Shown here in pieces: positions 31,426 through 40,055 of a DNA stretch of 43,162 nucleotides. A program made the translations under genes and the position numbers. The stretch comes from Bryobacterales bacterium (lineage in GTDB: Bacteria; Acidobacteriota; Terriglobia; Bryobacterales; Bryobacteraceae). The notes beneath the pieces are model-generated. The model saw only the letters and a program-made list of their open reading frames with translations, was not told the origin of the DNA and did no database searches. The stretch lies in assembly GCA_016789755.1 (NCBI GenBank), contig JAEUQG010000344.1, positions 1 through 43,162 of the forward strand. The letters are read 5' to 3'. Numbering within the stretch: position 1 is the first letter of the stretch; each line of letters starts with the position of its first letter.

Positions 31426-34331
31426 CAGAATGCCTGCCCAAGACTGAAGTGGAATTGAAACGCACTCACGCGCTGGCGCACCGGCTCTCCCAGGTTCGCT
31501 ACCAGGTCGTTGATCGACCCTCGGTATCCAATGAAGCGTGGTGAATTCAACCCGAATCCGAAGTCCACGCGAATCGGACCGATCGGTGTCTTATACCTCA
31601 CCCCCACTCCTACCGCATGCACCATGTAATCGAAGTCCTGATCGTCCCTCTGCCGCGATCGCAGGGAAATGGCCCGAAACCGCGAGTACACATTGCCGGC
31701 ATCGTGAAACATCACCCCGCCGAGATTATTCCCCAGAAACGGAAAGCGCAGCTCTGTTTGATTGAACAGCAGCCCGTTGCCGCCTACCGGAAATCCCGTC
31801 AGCAAGTCGCGCGGTCCGGCTTGATTCTCAGGAAACCCGCGATGCGACACCGCCCCGCCCGCGAAGAATCGCTCCGGCAACGGAATGTCGCTGCCTCCAT
31901 AGCGCTTGATCCATCCAAGCGTCGTGTTGCGCGACAACACAATATCGCGATTCACCCGGTGATAGCTGGAATTGCGCGCCAGGATCCGTCCGAACCCCGT
32001 CTCCGACGCCAGCGCCTTGTTGGCGATCGAAAGGTCCACCGAGTTGTACATCCCCCGCGTCGCATTCAGCGGATCGTCGCGCTTGTCGTGAATCAGCGTC
32101 GTCGCAAACAAGCCCACGCGCACCGGCTGCGAGAACAGCGGGATCAGCCCCGGGTCGATCTTCACATCGCTCGTTGCCACGCGCCGCACCGTGATCCGGT
32201 ACTGCGTCTGCATCGCCCGCGAAAACCGCTGGCTGAATTGCGCCGCCCCTTCCAGCCTGCGAGAGGAGAACGTGCGCACGTTGCGCGAATCGTCGAACAG
32301 CCCCGTGAACGTCAGGCTGATGTTCTCCCGCCCCTGAAACTGCGGCGCCAGGTACGTCACCACCGCCCTCTTCTGCAGCGTCGATAGCCGCGTCTGCACG
32401 CCCACCGTGTGCCCTAGCCCCAGAAAGTTCAACCGGCTCAAACCCAGCGATACACGCGGTGCAAACGCTGTCCCGCCCGCCGGAGCGCTTAAGCTCGTCG
32501 GGCTTCCTCCAATGCGCCCGAACTCCGCTCCGATACCGCCGTTCAAAGAGTAGCGGCTTGCTTCTTCCATCTGAAACAGCACCCGTTTCTCTCTCACGCT
32601 CCCCAGCGGATTCTGCAGCGCCATGTCCACCTTTGCGAAAATCCCCAAATCGTACAGCCGACGCTGGCTGAATACCATCCGGCTCAGTGACAACGGCACG
32701 CCCGGAAACAGACTGATGCGATTGTTCACCAGGCTCGATCGCGTCGAAACCAGCCCGTTCACCTGCACATCCTTCACAAACAAACGCCGCCCTTCCTGCA
32801 CCACGTACTTCACATCCATCATCCGCTCGGTGCCCGCCGCCGCCGTCGCCACTACATCCATCGATGCATCCGGATATCCGCTGTTGTAGTAGTAATTCAG
32901 AATGTTGTCGCGGTCCGTGGCCACACCGAACGCGCTGTAAGGCTGCCCTTCGGTCGACGTCAGCATTGACCGGACCGTCTCATACAGCCGTAAATCCACC
33001 CCAGAGATCTCCAGGCTGTTCACGAACATCTGCTCGCCCTCTTCCACCTCCACCATTATCCCCACCTGCCGTTCCTTCCCTCCGAAATCCCGCTCCACCC
33101 GGGCATTCACTTGCACGTCGCGAAACCCGTTGCTCCGGTACAACTCCGCAATCGACCTCTTGTCCGCTTCCAGCAACTCCTCGCTGTACCGCCCGTAGCG
33201 GTTCACCAGCCATCCCGCCGGTACCACGTTCATCCGCTCCCGCAGCGTCAACCCATCGAAGTACCGGTTCCCTCTCACTTCCACGTGCGCCACCTTGTAC
33301 CGCTCACCCCGGTCGATCTGGAACGCCACCCTCTCTTCCTCCGCGCCCTCCTGCGACCGCTCGTAGCGAACCTCCGTGTCGAAGTACCCGCGCGCCTGAA
33401 AGTAGTGCGTGATCTTTCGCGACCCTTCCTCCAGTAGATCCTGATCGACGGACTGCTCCTGGAAAACTGGAATCAACTCCTTCAGCCGCCCGCGCGAAAG
33501 CTTAGCCCCCGTCGCCGTAACCGCCACCTTCGGGCCCCCGTCCATGTGCAGGTGAGGCCTCACGCGATTCTCCTCGCGGACATACTCCAACTTCTCCAAC
33601 TCCACTCGCGCCAGTAGATAGTCCTTCTTCAGATAGCCCCGCCGCATCCGTTCGATGCCCTGTTGCAGTCTCTGCTCGGTGAACTGTTGCCAGCCCAGCA
33701 CTCCCCACAGCCGCTTCCAGTGCGACTTGTCGAGAAACGATCTCTCCGGCAGCTTCAAATCGCCCGCAATCGATGGCCGGGCAAAATACGCCCGGTCCCC
33801 CGGACGAATCAGAAACTGCACATGCAATTCATCGAACTCCGGATAGCGCTCCACCAAAGGCTGAATCCGCGGCGAATAGAACCCGTTGGCCCGCAGAATC
33901 TCCCGCAGACCTTCCATCGCCTCCGTCATCCCTTCCTCGGTGTATTGCGCCCCCAGTTCCAGCTTCGTCGCCGAAATCAGTTGCTCACGGTTCGGCGGCT
34001 CCACCGCGCCTTCCACCGTAATCCGGCTCAGAAACCAATTCTGTTTGGTGAGAAATGTCAGGATGACCTTGCCGTCGCGCAGAATCGCATCCGCCTGCAA
34101 TTCTTCGTACCGGCCCGTGCCGTACAGCCGCTGGATTGCCCGCCGCACCCCCAGCGCCGCCAACGGTTCATTAAGGTCAATGCCGATCAGCCTCTTCAAC
34201 TCCGCTTCAGGCAGCGGCTGAATCGGCGGATCGAAGCGGATTTCGGCCACAAGTTTGCCTTCGTAGTCCCAGGGCGCGGCGCGCAGTACGCAGGAAGACA
34301 ATACCAGTAGAACGATATGGGCGAAAGCCAC
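31425..34331 (-). CDS. Omp85-family outer-membrane assembly protein (BamA/TamA-like) with extended POTRA array
   Basis: The 968-residue protein starts with GTG and has a signal peptide (MAFAHIVLLVLSSCVLRA). About six to seven POTRA-like repeats fill residues 25-600; recognisable starts include VAEIRFDP, ITVEGAVEP, VAVTATGAKLS, VAHVEVRGNRYFDG, VNSLEISGVDLR and VKDVQVNGLVST. BamA has five and TamA three, so this is extended. A beta-barrel of about 350 residues follows, with the conserved barrel-loop RGF (SHRGFPENQAGPRD) and a C-terminal beta-signal ending in LGQAF. Omp85 proteins insert beta-barrels into the outer membrane. The downstream coupling to a SurA-like gene and tamB favours a TamA-like role, though it could be the cell's only BamA. 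Confidence 0.9.
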   Translation of the reverse strand: MAFAHIVLLVLSSCVLRAAPWDYEGKLVAEIRFDPPIQPLPEAELKRLIGIDLNEPLAALGVRRAIQRLYGTGRYEELQADAILRDGKVILTFLTKQNWFLSRITVEGAVEPPNREQLISATKLELGAQYTEEGMTEAMEGLREILRANGFYSPRIQPLVERYPEFDELHVQFLIRPGDRAYFARPSIAGDLKLPERSFLDKSHWKRLWGVLGWQQFTEQRLQQGIERMRRGYLKKDYLLARVELEKLEYVREENRVRPHLHMDGGPKVAVTATGAKLSRGRLKELIPVFQEQSVDQDLLEEGSRKITHYFQARGYFDTEVRYERSQEGAEEERVAFQIDRGERYKVAHVEVRGNRYFDGLTLRERMNVVPAGWLVNRYGRYSEELLEADKRSIAELYRSNGFRDVQVNARVERDFGGKERQVGIMVEVEEGEQMFVNSLEISGVDLRLYETVRSMLTSTEGQPYSAFGVATDRDNILNYYYNSGYPDASMDVVATAAAGTERMMDVKYVVQEGRRLFVKDVQVNGLVSTRSSLVNNRISLFPGVPLSLSRMVFSQRRLYDLGIFAKVDMALQNPLGSVREKRVLFQMEEASRYSLNGGIGAEFGRIGGSPTSLSAPAGGTAFAPRVSLGLSRLNFLGLGHTVGVQTRLSTLQKRAVVTYLAPQFQGRENISLTFTGLFDDSRNVRTFSSRRLEGAAQFSQRFSRAMQTQYRITVRRVATSDVKIDPGLIPLFSQPVRVGLFATTLIHDKRDDPLNATRGMYNSVDLSIANKALASETGFGRILARNSSYHRVNRDIVLSRNTTLGWIKRYGGSDIPLPERFFAGGAVSHRGFPENQAGPRDLLTGFPVGGNGLLFNQTELRFPFLGNNLGGVMFHDAGNVYSRFRAISLRSRQRDDQDFDYMVHAVGVGVRYKTPIGPIRVDFGFGLNSPRFIGYRGSINDLVANLGEPVRQRVSAFQFHFSLGQAF

Positions 34332-34357
34332 TCATTGTAAGGATAACAGTACGCCGC

Positions 34358-36697
34358 CTACTCGCTGCGAAGTGTCTCAGCCGGATCGATCCTGGCCGCC
34401 CGCCGCGCCGGCCAGTAGCTGGCAGCCCCCGCCGCGCAAAGCAAAAGCGTCCCCGCCGCCAAAAGAGGCCCTATTGGCGCTTCCACGCCCGCGCCCCCAG
34501 GCAATCCTCGCAACACCGGCAATCCCCAGAAACTGAGCCCCAGACCCATCCCGCCCCCCACCCACGCCAACCGCATCCCGCGCCGCAATACCTCCCGCGC
34601 AATCCGCCCCGGCGCTGCCCCCATCGCCGCCCGAATCCCGATCTCCCTCCTCCGTTGCGCCACCTCTCCTGCCACGATGCCATGAATCCCCACGCTCGCC
34701 AGCAACAGCGCCAGCAATGCGAAGCCTCCCATCAGCGCCGACACCAGTCGCGGCGCCGACCAGGCCTCCACCACCTTCTGCTCCAACGTCCCCATCTCAT
34801 CGATCCACACCCCCGCGTCCAGTTCCCGGATGCGCTCCCGTACCGCCCGCCGCAGCGCCCACGCATCCACCTGCGCGCGCAAAACGAAATTCGCGATCGG
34901 CCAATAAACATCCTCCATAGGCACGAAAACCTCCGCCGGAGTGTCCACCAATGGATTCTGCTGGATATTGGCCGCCACTCCCGTGATGCGAAAGCGCCTC
35001 CCTCCCTCCGTTGCGATCTCCCTACCCACTGCGTCCCCGCCGCCCAGATACGTCTTCCAGAACTCCTCGTTCACCACGGCTTCGCCCGTGCGCTGCAATC
35101 CGCCGCCTCGCAGGAAACGCACGCCCAGCGTTTCGAGGTATCCGCTGCTCACACCCCGCAACGACACCCGCTGCGATTCCAACTCAGGCCGCGGAATCGC
35201 TCCTGACACCCGCACGGTCTGGCTTTGCGTTCCCCCTCCCAGCGGCAACCGGTCCATCAATCCAACTGCCCGGACTCCCGCAATCGCGCCCAACTGCTCC
35301 AGCGCCTCTCGGTGAAAACGGTCCAGCTTCGCCTTCGGCGTGTTCCACGATTGCGCGATGCGTACTGTCATCAGTTGCTCCGTATCGAACCCCAACGGCG
35401 CCCCGCGCATCTTTAGAAACGCGCCGATCGCCGACCCCGCCGCCGTCAATAACAGCAGGCAAACGGCTACCTCGCTCACCACCAACGCTCCGCTCAACCA
35501 CGGCCGCCTCGCCGCCCGGTTCATCGCCGGTTGCATCGGAGCGCGCGCCGCATACCACGCCGGCCCCGCGCCGAAAACCAGCCCGCATACCAGCGACACC
35601 ACTGTGCAGAACAACAGCACCCGCCAATCGACCGCCGCTGTCTCCAGCCGTGGCAAATCTGGAGGGAGCGCTGCCTTCAAAACATCCACCAAAAACGCTG
35701 CCGACCCCGCGCTCAACACGCCGCCCATCGCCGACAATAGCAGCGATTCGCTCAGGTAGGCGCGAGCCAATGACCAGTCCCCTCCTCCCAGCGCCTTTCG
35801 GATCGATGCTTCCCGCTGCCGCTCCGCCGCCCGCGACAATAACAGCGTCGCGATGTTCCAACAGGCAATCAGCAGCACCAACCCCGATACGGCGAAAAGC
35901 ATCCGCAGCATCTGCCGCGTTTCGGCTCCGGCGAAGTTCTCCAGCGGCTCCAACCGCGCCACCAATCCCCGATCCGAGTCCGGATACTGCGCTGCCAGCC
36001 GCTGTTCCAAGACGCGCCATTCCGCCGTCGCCGCAGCCTCCGAAACACCTTCCCGTAGCCGTGCAAACGTGAACAGAAACGCTGCCTTGCGCGATCCCGC
36101 TTGCATCCCCTCAGGCGCCGGAAGCCAAGCCTCCGCTTCATTCGGCAAACCCATCCCCTGCCCCATTACTCCCACAATAGTAGCCTTCGCGCCGTTCACC
36201 TCCAGGCTCCGCCCAACCGCAGACGCTGGCTCGCCAAACAGCCCTCGTGCCAGTCGCGAACTAACCACCGCCACCGCTTCTCCACGCCCCCTCATCTCCT
36301 CGGCGCTGAACCCGCGTCCCACGGCCGGACCCACTCCCGTGGCACCGAACAAATCGCCGAAGGTGTGCACCACCGGCACACGACGCGGTTCTTCGCTACC
36401 ACCCACCGCCAGTTGTTCCGTGTAAAATCCCGCACCTGCTTCCAAGCCCCGCAACTGCTCCATCCAATCGTAGAGCCGCCGTGGATTGCCTCCCGTCGCT
36501 TGCCCGCCCCGCATCTCCCGCACGGCAAAAACACGCCTCGCATCTGTAAGCGGCAAAGGACGCAGCACCACCGCATCCACCACACTGAAGATAGCTGTGT
36601 TCGCCCCCACGCCTAGCGTCAACGATGCCAGCGCCGTCGCCATCAGCCCTTTTCGCCTTGTCAGGCTGCGCCACGCTAGTCGCGTTTCCCGTACCAT
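34358..36697 (-). CDS. ADOP-family ABC transporter permease (MacB/FtsX type), copy 2
   Basis: The protein is about 779 residues from the ATG at 36697 (a GTG six bases earlier is also in frame). The N-terminus VRETRLAWRSLTRRKGLMATALAS and the following TANTAIFSVVDAVVLRPLPL-type segment are typical of acidobacterial orphan permeases. It shows duplicated MacB-PCD/FtsX halves with helices near residues 18-45, about 270-400 and 650-775, and ends MGAAPGRIAREVLRRG then ARIDPAETLRSE. No ATPase partner is present. It differs clearly in sequence from copy 1, so it is not a recent duplicate. It lies 26 bp before the Omp85 gene on the same strand and 22 bp after the VTT-domain gene. Confidence 0.9.
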   Translation of the reverse strand: MVRETRLAWRSLTRRKGLMATALASLTLGVGANTAIFSVVDAVVLRPLPLTDARRVFAVREMRGGQATGGNPRRLYDWMEQLRGLEAGAGFYTEQLAVGGSEEPRRVPVVHTFGDLFGATGVGPAVGRGFSAEEMRGRGEAVAVVSSRLARGLFGEPASAVGRSLEVNGAKATIVGVMGQGMGLPNEAEAWLPAPEGMQAGSRKAAFLFTFARLREGVSEAAATAEWRVLEQRLAAQYPDSDRGLVARLEPLENFAGAETRQMLRMLFAVSGLVLLIACWNIATLLLSRAAERQREASIRKALGGGDWSLARAYLSESLLLSAMGGVLSAGSAAFLVDVLKAALPPDLPRLETAAVDWRVLLFCTVVSLVCGLVFGAGPAWYAARAPMQPAMNRAARRPWLSGALVVSEVAVCLLLLTAAGSAIGAFLKMRGAPLGFDTEQLMTVRIAQSWNTPKAKLDRFHREALEQLGAIAGVRAVGLMDRLPLGGGTQSQTVRVSGAIPRPELESQRVSLRGVSSGYLETLGVRFLRGGGLQRTGEAVVNEEFWKTYLGGGDAVGREIATEGGRRFRITGVAANIQQNPLVDTPAEVFVPMEDVYWPIANFVLRAQVDAWALRRAVRERIRELDAGVWIDEMGTLEQKVVEAWSAPRLVSALMGGFALLALLLASVGIHGIVAGEVAQRRREIGIRAAMGAAPGRIAREVLRRGMRLAWVGGGMGLGLSFWGLPVLRGLPGGAGVEAPIGPLLAAGTLLLCAAGAASYWPARRAARIDPAETLRSE

Positions 36698-36719
36698 CCC
36701 CACTGGATGCCTTGGTCAC

Positions 36720-37361
36720 TCACTCGGATGCAGAATGTCGCCCCGGCCGCAATCTTCCGTACACCCATGGCAGCAGCATCGCCGCCACAAACGCCAGCAG
36801 AAACGAATCCAACCCCGACGCAAACGCCCCCGCCGCCGCATACACCATCGAGATCCCCGCGTTCGCCAGCCCTGTCACCAACGCAAAACGTCCGAACGGA
36901 CGCCCTAGCGTGCCCGCCATCATCACACTCGCCTCCGCCAGCATCGGCACCGGTCGCGATACCGCCAGCACCCAATCTCCGCTCCTCGCGAAATCCTCCT
37001 GCGCCCGCTCCATCTCCTCCGCGCTTAACAGCCGCCTCAGTAAACCGTTCCCCGCAAATCGGCCCAATGCATAGCCGCCCAAGCACGCTACCGTCATCCC
37101 CAACCACCCGGCAGCCGCCCCTAGCGCAAAGCCCAGCAAGTATCCCGACGACGTACTTACAATGCTTGAAGGAATCGGCAGCACGATATCCGCCACCAGC
37201 AGCAGTACAATCACCCCAGCAGACCACGCCTTGCTTCGCTGCGCATGCAGCATCGCACCGGCCCAGGCATTCATCGGGTCTTCCCACAGTACAAATGGGA
37301 CCAGGATCAACACAAAAAGCGCCAGCATCGCCAGCGCCAGTTTCTTTCTGTGTGAAGTCAC
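36720..37361 (-). CDS. VTT-domain (TVP38/DedA-like) membrane protein
   Basis: The 213-residue integral membrane protein starts with GTG, immediately after the methyltransferase stop. It has about five to six helices (8-26, 45-65, 70-100, 140-165, 170-200). The DedA/VTT signature region is DIVLPIPSSIVSTSSGYLLG (58-77), with Pro-containing re-entrant loop, followed by a Gly-rich GWLGMTVACLGGYALGRFAG. Members of this superfamily are implicated in lipid scrambling and envelope homeostasis (the DedA/TMEM41B/TVP38 group). The neighbouring envelope genes suit that role. The substrate is not readable. Confidence 0.85.
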   Translation of the reverse strand: MTSHRKKLALAMLALFVLILVPFVLWEDPMNAWAGAMLHAQRSKAWSAGVIVLLLVADIVLPIPSSIVSTSSGYLLGFALGAAAGWLGMTVACLGGYALGRFAGNGLLRRLLSAEEMERAQEDFARSGDWVLAVSRPVPMLAEASVMMAGTLGRPFGRFALVTGLANAGISMVYAAAGAFASGLDSFLLAFVAAMLLPWVYGRLRPGRHSASE

Positions 37362-38054
37362 TTATTTCCGGGCCGTCAACACCCTCGATGGATACCCCGT
37401 CTGCCGCACCGTATGGTCTTTCTCAATTCGTAACTCGAAGTCCGTCAACATCCCCGGCACTTTGTTCTCCACCTGCCGCCCCCAAAACGCCGGCACCATC
37501 GTCCCGCCGATCAGGTACAGATTGTTGAATAGCTCCGTGTTCTCGCCGATCAGCACCAGCGTAAACGTCCCGCCGCTGCGCAGAACCCGCTTCACTTCCG
37601 CCAGCGTCCGCAGAATGTCGTCCTGGCTCAGCAACTCCAGCAGGTAACAGCACATCACCGCATCGAAGGTCTCCGCCCGGAACGGCAGATGCCTGGCATC
37701 CACCGCCTGGCACGATGCCTTCACCCCAGGATGATCCCCGCATACCTCGCGCTGCGTCCGCGCCGCCATCTTCGGCGACAAATCCAGCCCGATCGTCGTG
37801 CCCCGCGGATTGGCCTTCACCAGCCTCCGGAACATCTCTCCCGATCCCGTCGCAATCTCCAGCACCCGCATCCCGTCCCGGATCCCGGATTGCTCCAGCG
37901 CGCACCGGTGCGCCCGCTGATGAAAGAACATGGTCGAGAAATGGTATATGGACGACAGACGGTCGTAGACCTTCTTCGTCCGTTCTGCTATGGTTACGGG
38001 CAGCCGGTCTTCCAGACCGGCGGAAAGCACCGCAGTCTTGATCAGGTTCTGCAT
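37362..38054 (-). CDS. Class I SAM-dependent methyltransferase (UbiE-like)
   Basis: The 230-residue protein has motif I VLEIATGSGE (64-73), GLDLSPKM (89-96) for the ribose-binding acid, a DARHLPFRAETFDAVMCCYLLELL block and LAEVKRVLRSGGTFTLVL. This is the UbiE/COQ5-like methyltransferase pattern (PF08241 type). The N-terminal KKVYDRLSSIYHF box is also common in phospholipid and quinone methyltransferases. The acceptor is unknown; a lipid or quinone is plausible given the membrane-protein neighbours. It lies 10 bp after the LytS-like gene, and its stop abuts the GTG start of the VTT gene. The first 20 codons contain a perfect hairpin (38003-38021). Confidence 0.85.
   Translation of the reverse strand: MQNLIKTAVLSAGLEDRLPVTIAERTKKVYDRLSSIYHFSTMFFHQRAHRCALEQSGIRDGMRVLEIATGSGEMFRRLVKANPRGTTIGLDLSPKMAARTQREVCGDHPGVKASCQAVDARHLPFRAETFDAVMCCYLLELLSQDDILRTLAEVKRVLRSGGTFTLVLIGENTELFNNLYLIGGTMVPAFWGRQVENKVPGMLTDFELRIEKDHTVRQTGYPSRVLTARK
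38003..38021. repeat. Perfect 8-bp inverted repeat inside the methyltransferase start
   Basis: Arms GCCGGTCT and AGACCGGC flank a three-base TCC loop, giving a stable 8-bp-stem hairpin within codons 11-17. It may slow or regulate translation or be a captured palindromic element. I see no second copy in this window. Confidence 0.5.
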
Positions 38055-38064
38055 GAGCGTCTAT

Positions 38065-39375
38065 CTAGGATACCGCTGAAACAGCCGGTGTGAGTTGGGG
38101 GATCTCAATCTCCGTCCGGGTCCCCTCTCCCGCCGTCGAATGAATGCTCAGCCGAAAGTCGTTTCCGTACAAAACCTTCAGTCTCTCGTTCACGTTGCTC
38201 ACTCCTATCCCTTGCCCGAATAGATTCGCCAGCTTCTCTTCCGCAATCCCCACTCCATCGTCTTCCACCGTGATCAACAGCCGGCTGCCCGCATTGCGGC
38301 TGCTCAGCTTGATCGTGCCTCCTTCCACCTTCGGACCCAATCCATGCTTGATGCTGTTCTCCACAATCGGCTGCAACACCATGCTCGGCACCATCACATC
38401 CAAAGTCGCCGCATCGATTTCCTTCTGAAACCGCAGCTTCTCCCCGAACCGCACCAGCTCGATCGAGAGGTAATCCTCGATGAAACTCAACTCCTCCCGC
38501 ATCGACGAATAATTCTCCTGCTTCCGTAGCAGTCTTCGCAAAATGTTCGATAGCTTGTACACCATCTTCCTTGCCTGCTCCGGATTCGTCCGGATCAGCG
38601 ACGACACCGAATTCAGTGTGTTGAACAAAAAATGCGGATTGATCTGCCGCGTCAGCGCCGCCAGTCGAGCCTCCGTCAGCAACGCCACCTGCGCTTCCAG
38701 TTTCCGCTCATTCCGCGTATTGTTCCAGACCTTCAGCGGCAGTATCACAGCCAGCAACGTCGCCAAATACGTTCCGAACACCGTCCCCGTTCCCGGATTC
38801 TCCGGATACAGCACAAACACAAATTGCTTGCCGAATAGCCGCCCCAGATTCACCAGCAAGAACTCCCCGAACAACACCGTCAACAAAAACGCCAATTGGA
38901 ATAGCAACCGGTACCGCCCCGACGGTCCCTTCAGGATCTTCACAATCCCCAACCCGAAAAACGGAGACATCCGCCAGATCTCTTCTTTGTCCGGAGCCAG
39001 GTCCCGCAGTAATCCGCCCACCACCCCCACGCCCGCAAACAATGGCATCGCCAGAAACTCGCCATGCAGCATCGCCGGAATGGAAATCAGGATCCCGCTC
39101 GACAGCCCCGCCACATACCCCCCGATCAGTCCGCACAGCAAACACCCTTCCAGCCCCAGATCCACTGCCTGATAACTGTTGCGGCTCAACACCCGCATCG
39201 CCACGCTCGTGCCGAACACCACTGAGAACAGCAACGCCAGCTTGAACCGTTGGTCGAGCGAGCGTTCTTCCTCCAGTAACATTCGCTGCACGAACGCCGG
39301 CCGCGCCAGCACGCTCGCCAGCGAGGCCGATACGGCGAGCTTCACAAACAGGATGACCAGGTATTGTTCGAGCAT
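38065..39375 (-). CDS. LytS-type membrane sensor histidine kinase
   Basis: The protein is 436 residues from the ATG at 39375, chosen over an in-frame ATG at 39393 because the latter lies inside a TATAAT core. It has six to seven membrane helices (about 1-220) of the 5TM-LYT type, including LEGCLLCGLIGGYVAGLSSG. A coiled coil (ERKLEAQVALLTEARLAALTRQ) leads to the His_kinase phosphoacceptor INPHFLFNTLN (His248). The HATPase has an N box ENSIKHGLG and G box DDGVGI. These kinases normally phosphorylate a LytTR regulator, often next door; none is present here, and the kinase appears orphan. It is divergent from ribA. Confidence 0.88.
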   Translation of the reverse strand: MLEQYLVILFVKLAVSASLASVLARPAFVQRMLLEEERSLDQRFKLALLFSVVFGTSVAMRVLSRNSYQAVDLGLEGCLLCGLIGGYVAGLSSGILISIPAMLHGEFLAMPLFAGVGVVGGLLRDLAPDKEEIWRMSPFFGLGIVKILKGPSGRYRLLFQLAFLLTVLFGEFLLVNLGRLFGKQFVFVLYPENPGTGTVFGTYLATLLAVILPLKVWNNTRNERKLEAQVALLTEARLAALTRQINPHFLFNTLNSVSSLIRTNPEQARKMVYKLSNILRRLLRKQENYSSMREELSFIEDYLSIELVRFGEKLRFQKEIDAATLDVMVPSMVLQPIVENSIKHGLGPKVEGGTIKLSSRNAGSRLLITVEDDGVGIAEEKLANLFGQGIGVSNVNERLKVLYGNDFRLSIHSTAGEGTRTEIEIPQLTPAVSAVS

Positions 39376-39391
39376 CGCCGTCTGACCGCCC

Positions 39392-39399
39392 ATTATAAT
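39392..39399. promoter_or_regulatory. Symmetric -10 element shared by divergent ribA and LytS-like gene
   Basis: The palindrome CATTATAATG (39391-39400) contains a perfect TATAAT on both strands: 39394-39399 plus, and 39397-39392 minus. The plus-strand promoter would place the ribA transcript start near 39406, 29 nt before its ATG. The minus-strand one gives a start near 39386, about 10 nt before the kinase ATG at 39375. No good -35 was found on either strand, so strength is uncertain. Confidence 0.5.
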
Positions 39400-39434
39400 G
39401 GAAAGACAGCCCTCCGCTGTTTCATCCGCATTTC

Positions 39435-40052
39435 ATGACCACTGCTGCTTCGCTCCGCATCGAAAAGGCCGCCGAGGCCGACTTCCCCACTCGCTTCGGT
39501 CACTTCCGTATTTTCGGATTCGAAGGTCACTACGCCGATCGCGTCGAAGAAGCTGCCGTCCTCGTCATGGGCGATCTCTCCCTCCCCGATCCACCCCTCG
39601 TCCGCATCCACTCCCAGTGCCTCACCGGCGACGTCTTCCACAGTCTCCGTTGCGACTGCCGCTCCCAACTCGAGCTTTCCATTAAGAAAATTGCCGCCGA
39701 AGGCCGCGGCGTCATCCTCTACGAAATGCAGGAAGGCCGTGGCATCGGCCTCATCAACAAGCTTCGCGCCTACGCCCTGCAGGATGACGGCGCCGACACC
39801 GTCGAAGCCAACCAGGCTCTCGGCTTCGAGGCCGATCTCCGCAACTACGAACTCCCCGGAGCCATCCTCCGCGCTCTCGGCCTCACCAGTGTCCGCCTCC
39901 TCTCCAACAACCCCGAAAAAATCGAAGCCCTCGAAAAAGCCGGCGTCCGTGTCGCCGAACGCGTCCCCTGCATCGCCCCCCCGCTCGACACTACCGAAGA
40001 TTACCTCCGTACCAAAAAAGAGAAACTAGGCCACCTGTTGGAAGGCTTCTGA
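39435..40052 (+). CDS. ribA: GTP cyclohydrolase II
   Basis: The 205-residue protein is a stand-alone RibA. The zinc site is HSQCLTGDVFHSLRCDC (Cys62, Cys73, Cys75), followed by EMQEGRGIGLINKLRAYALQ (98-117), containing the GTP-binding and catalytic residues, then DLRNY and RLLSNNPEK. It converts GTP to the diaminopyrimidine precursor with release of formate and pyrophosphate, the first step of riboflavin synthesis. It is not fused to the RibB domain and no other rib gene is near, so it is probably dispersed. Its stop and the next gene's stop form one TGATCA palindrome (40050-40055). Confidence 0.96.
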   Translation: MTTAASLRIEKAAEADFPTRFGHFRIFGFEGHYADRVEEAAVLVMGDLSLPDPPLVRIHSQCLTGDVFHSLRCDCRSQLELSIKKIAAEGRGVILYEMQEGRGIGLINKLRAYALQDDGADTVEANQALGFEADLRNYELPGAILRALGLTSVRLLSNNPEKIEALEKAGVRVAERVPCIAPPLDTTEDYLRTKKEKLGHLLEGF

Positions 40053-40055
40053 TCA
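40050..40055. other. TGATCA: back-to-back stop codons of convergent genes
   Basis: TGA of ribA (40050-40052) is followed without a gap by the reverse-strand TGA of the GH67-like gene (40053-40055). There is no room for a dedicated terminator between the genes, so each transcript must run into the other gene. Confidence 0.9.

Noticed and set aside
35011..36072. A 353-codon plus-strand frame opposite the second ADOP permease
   Set aside because: It is Pro/Arg/Ser-rich low-complexity shadow translation; the minus-strand permease explains the region.
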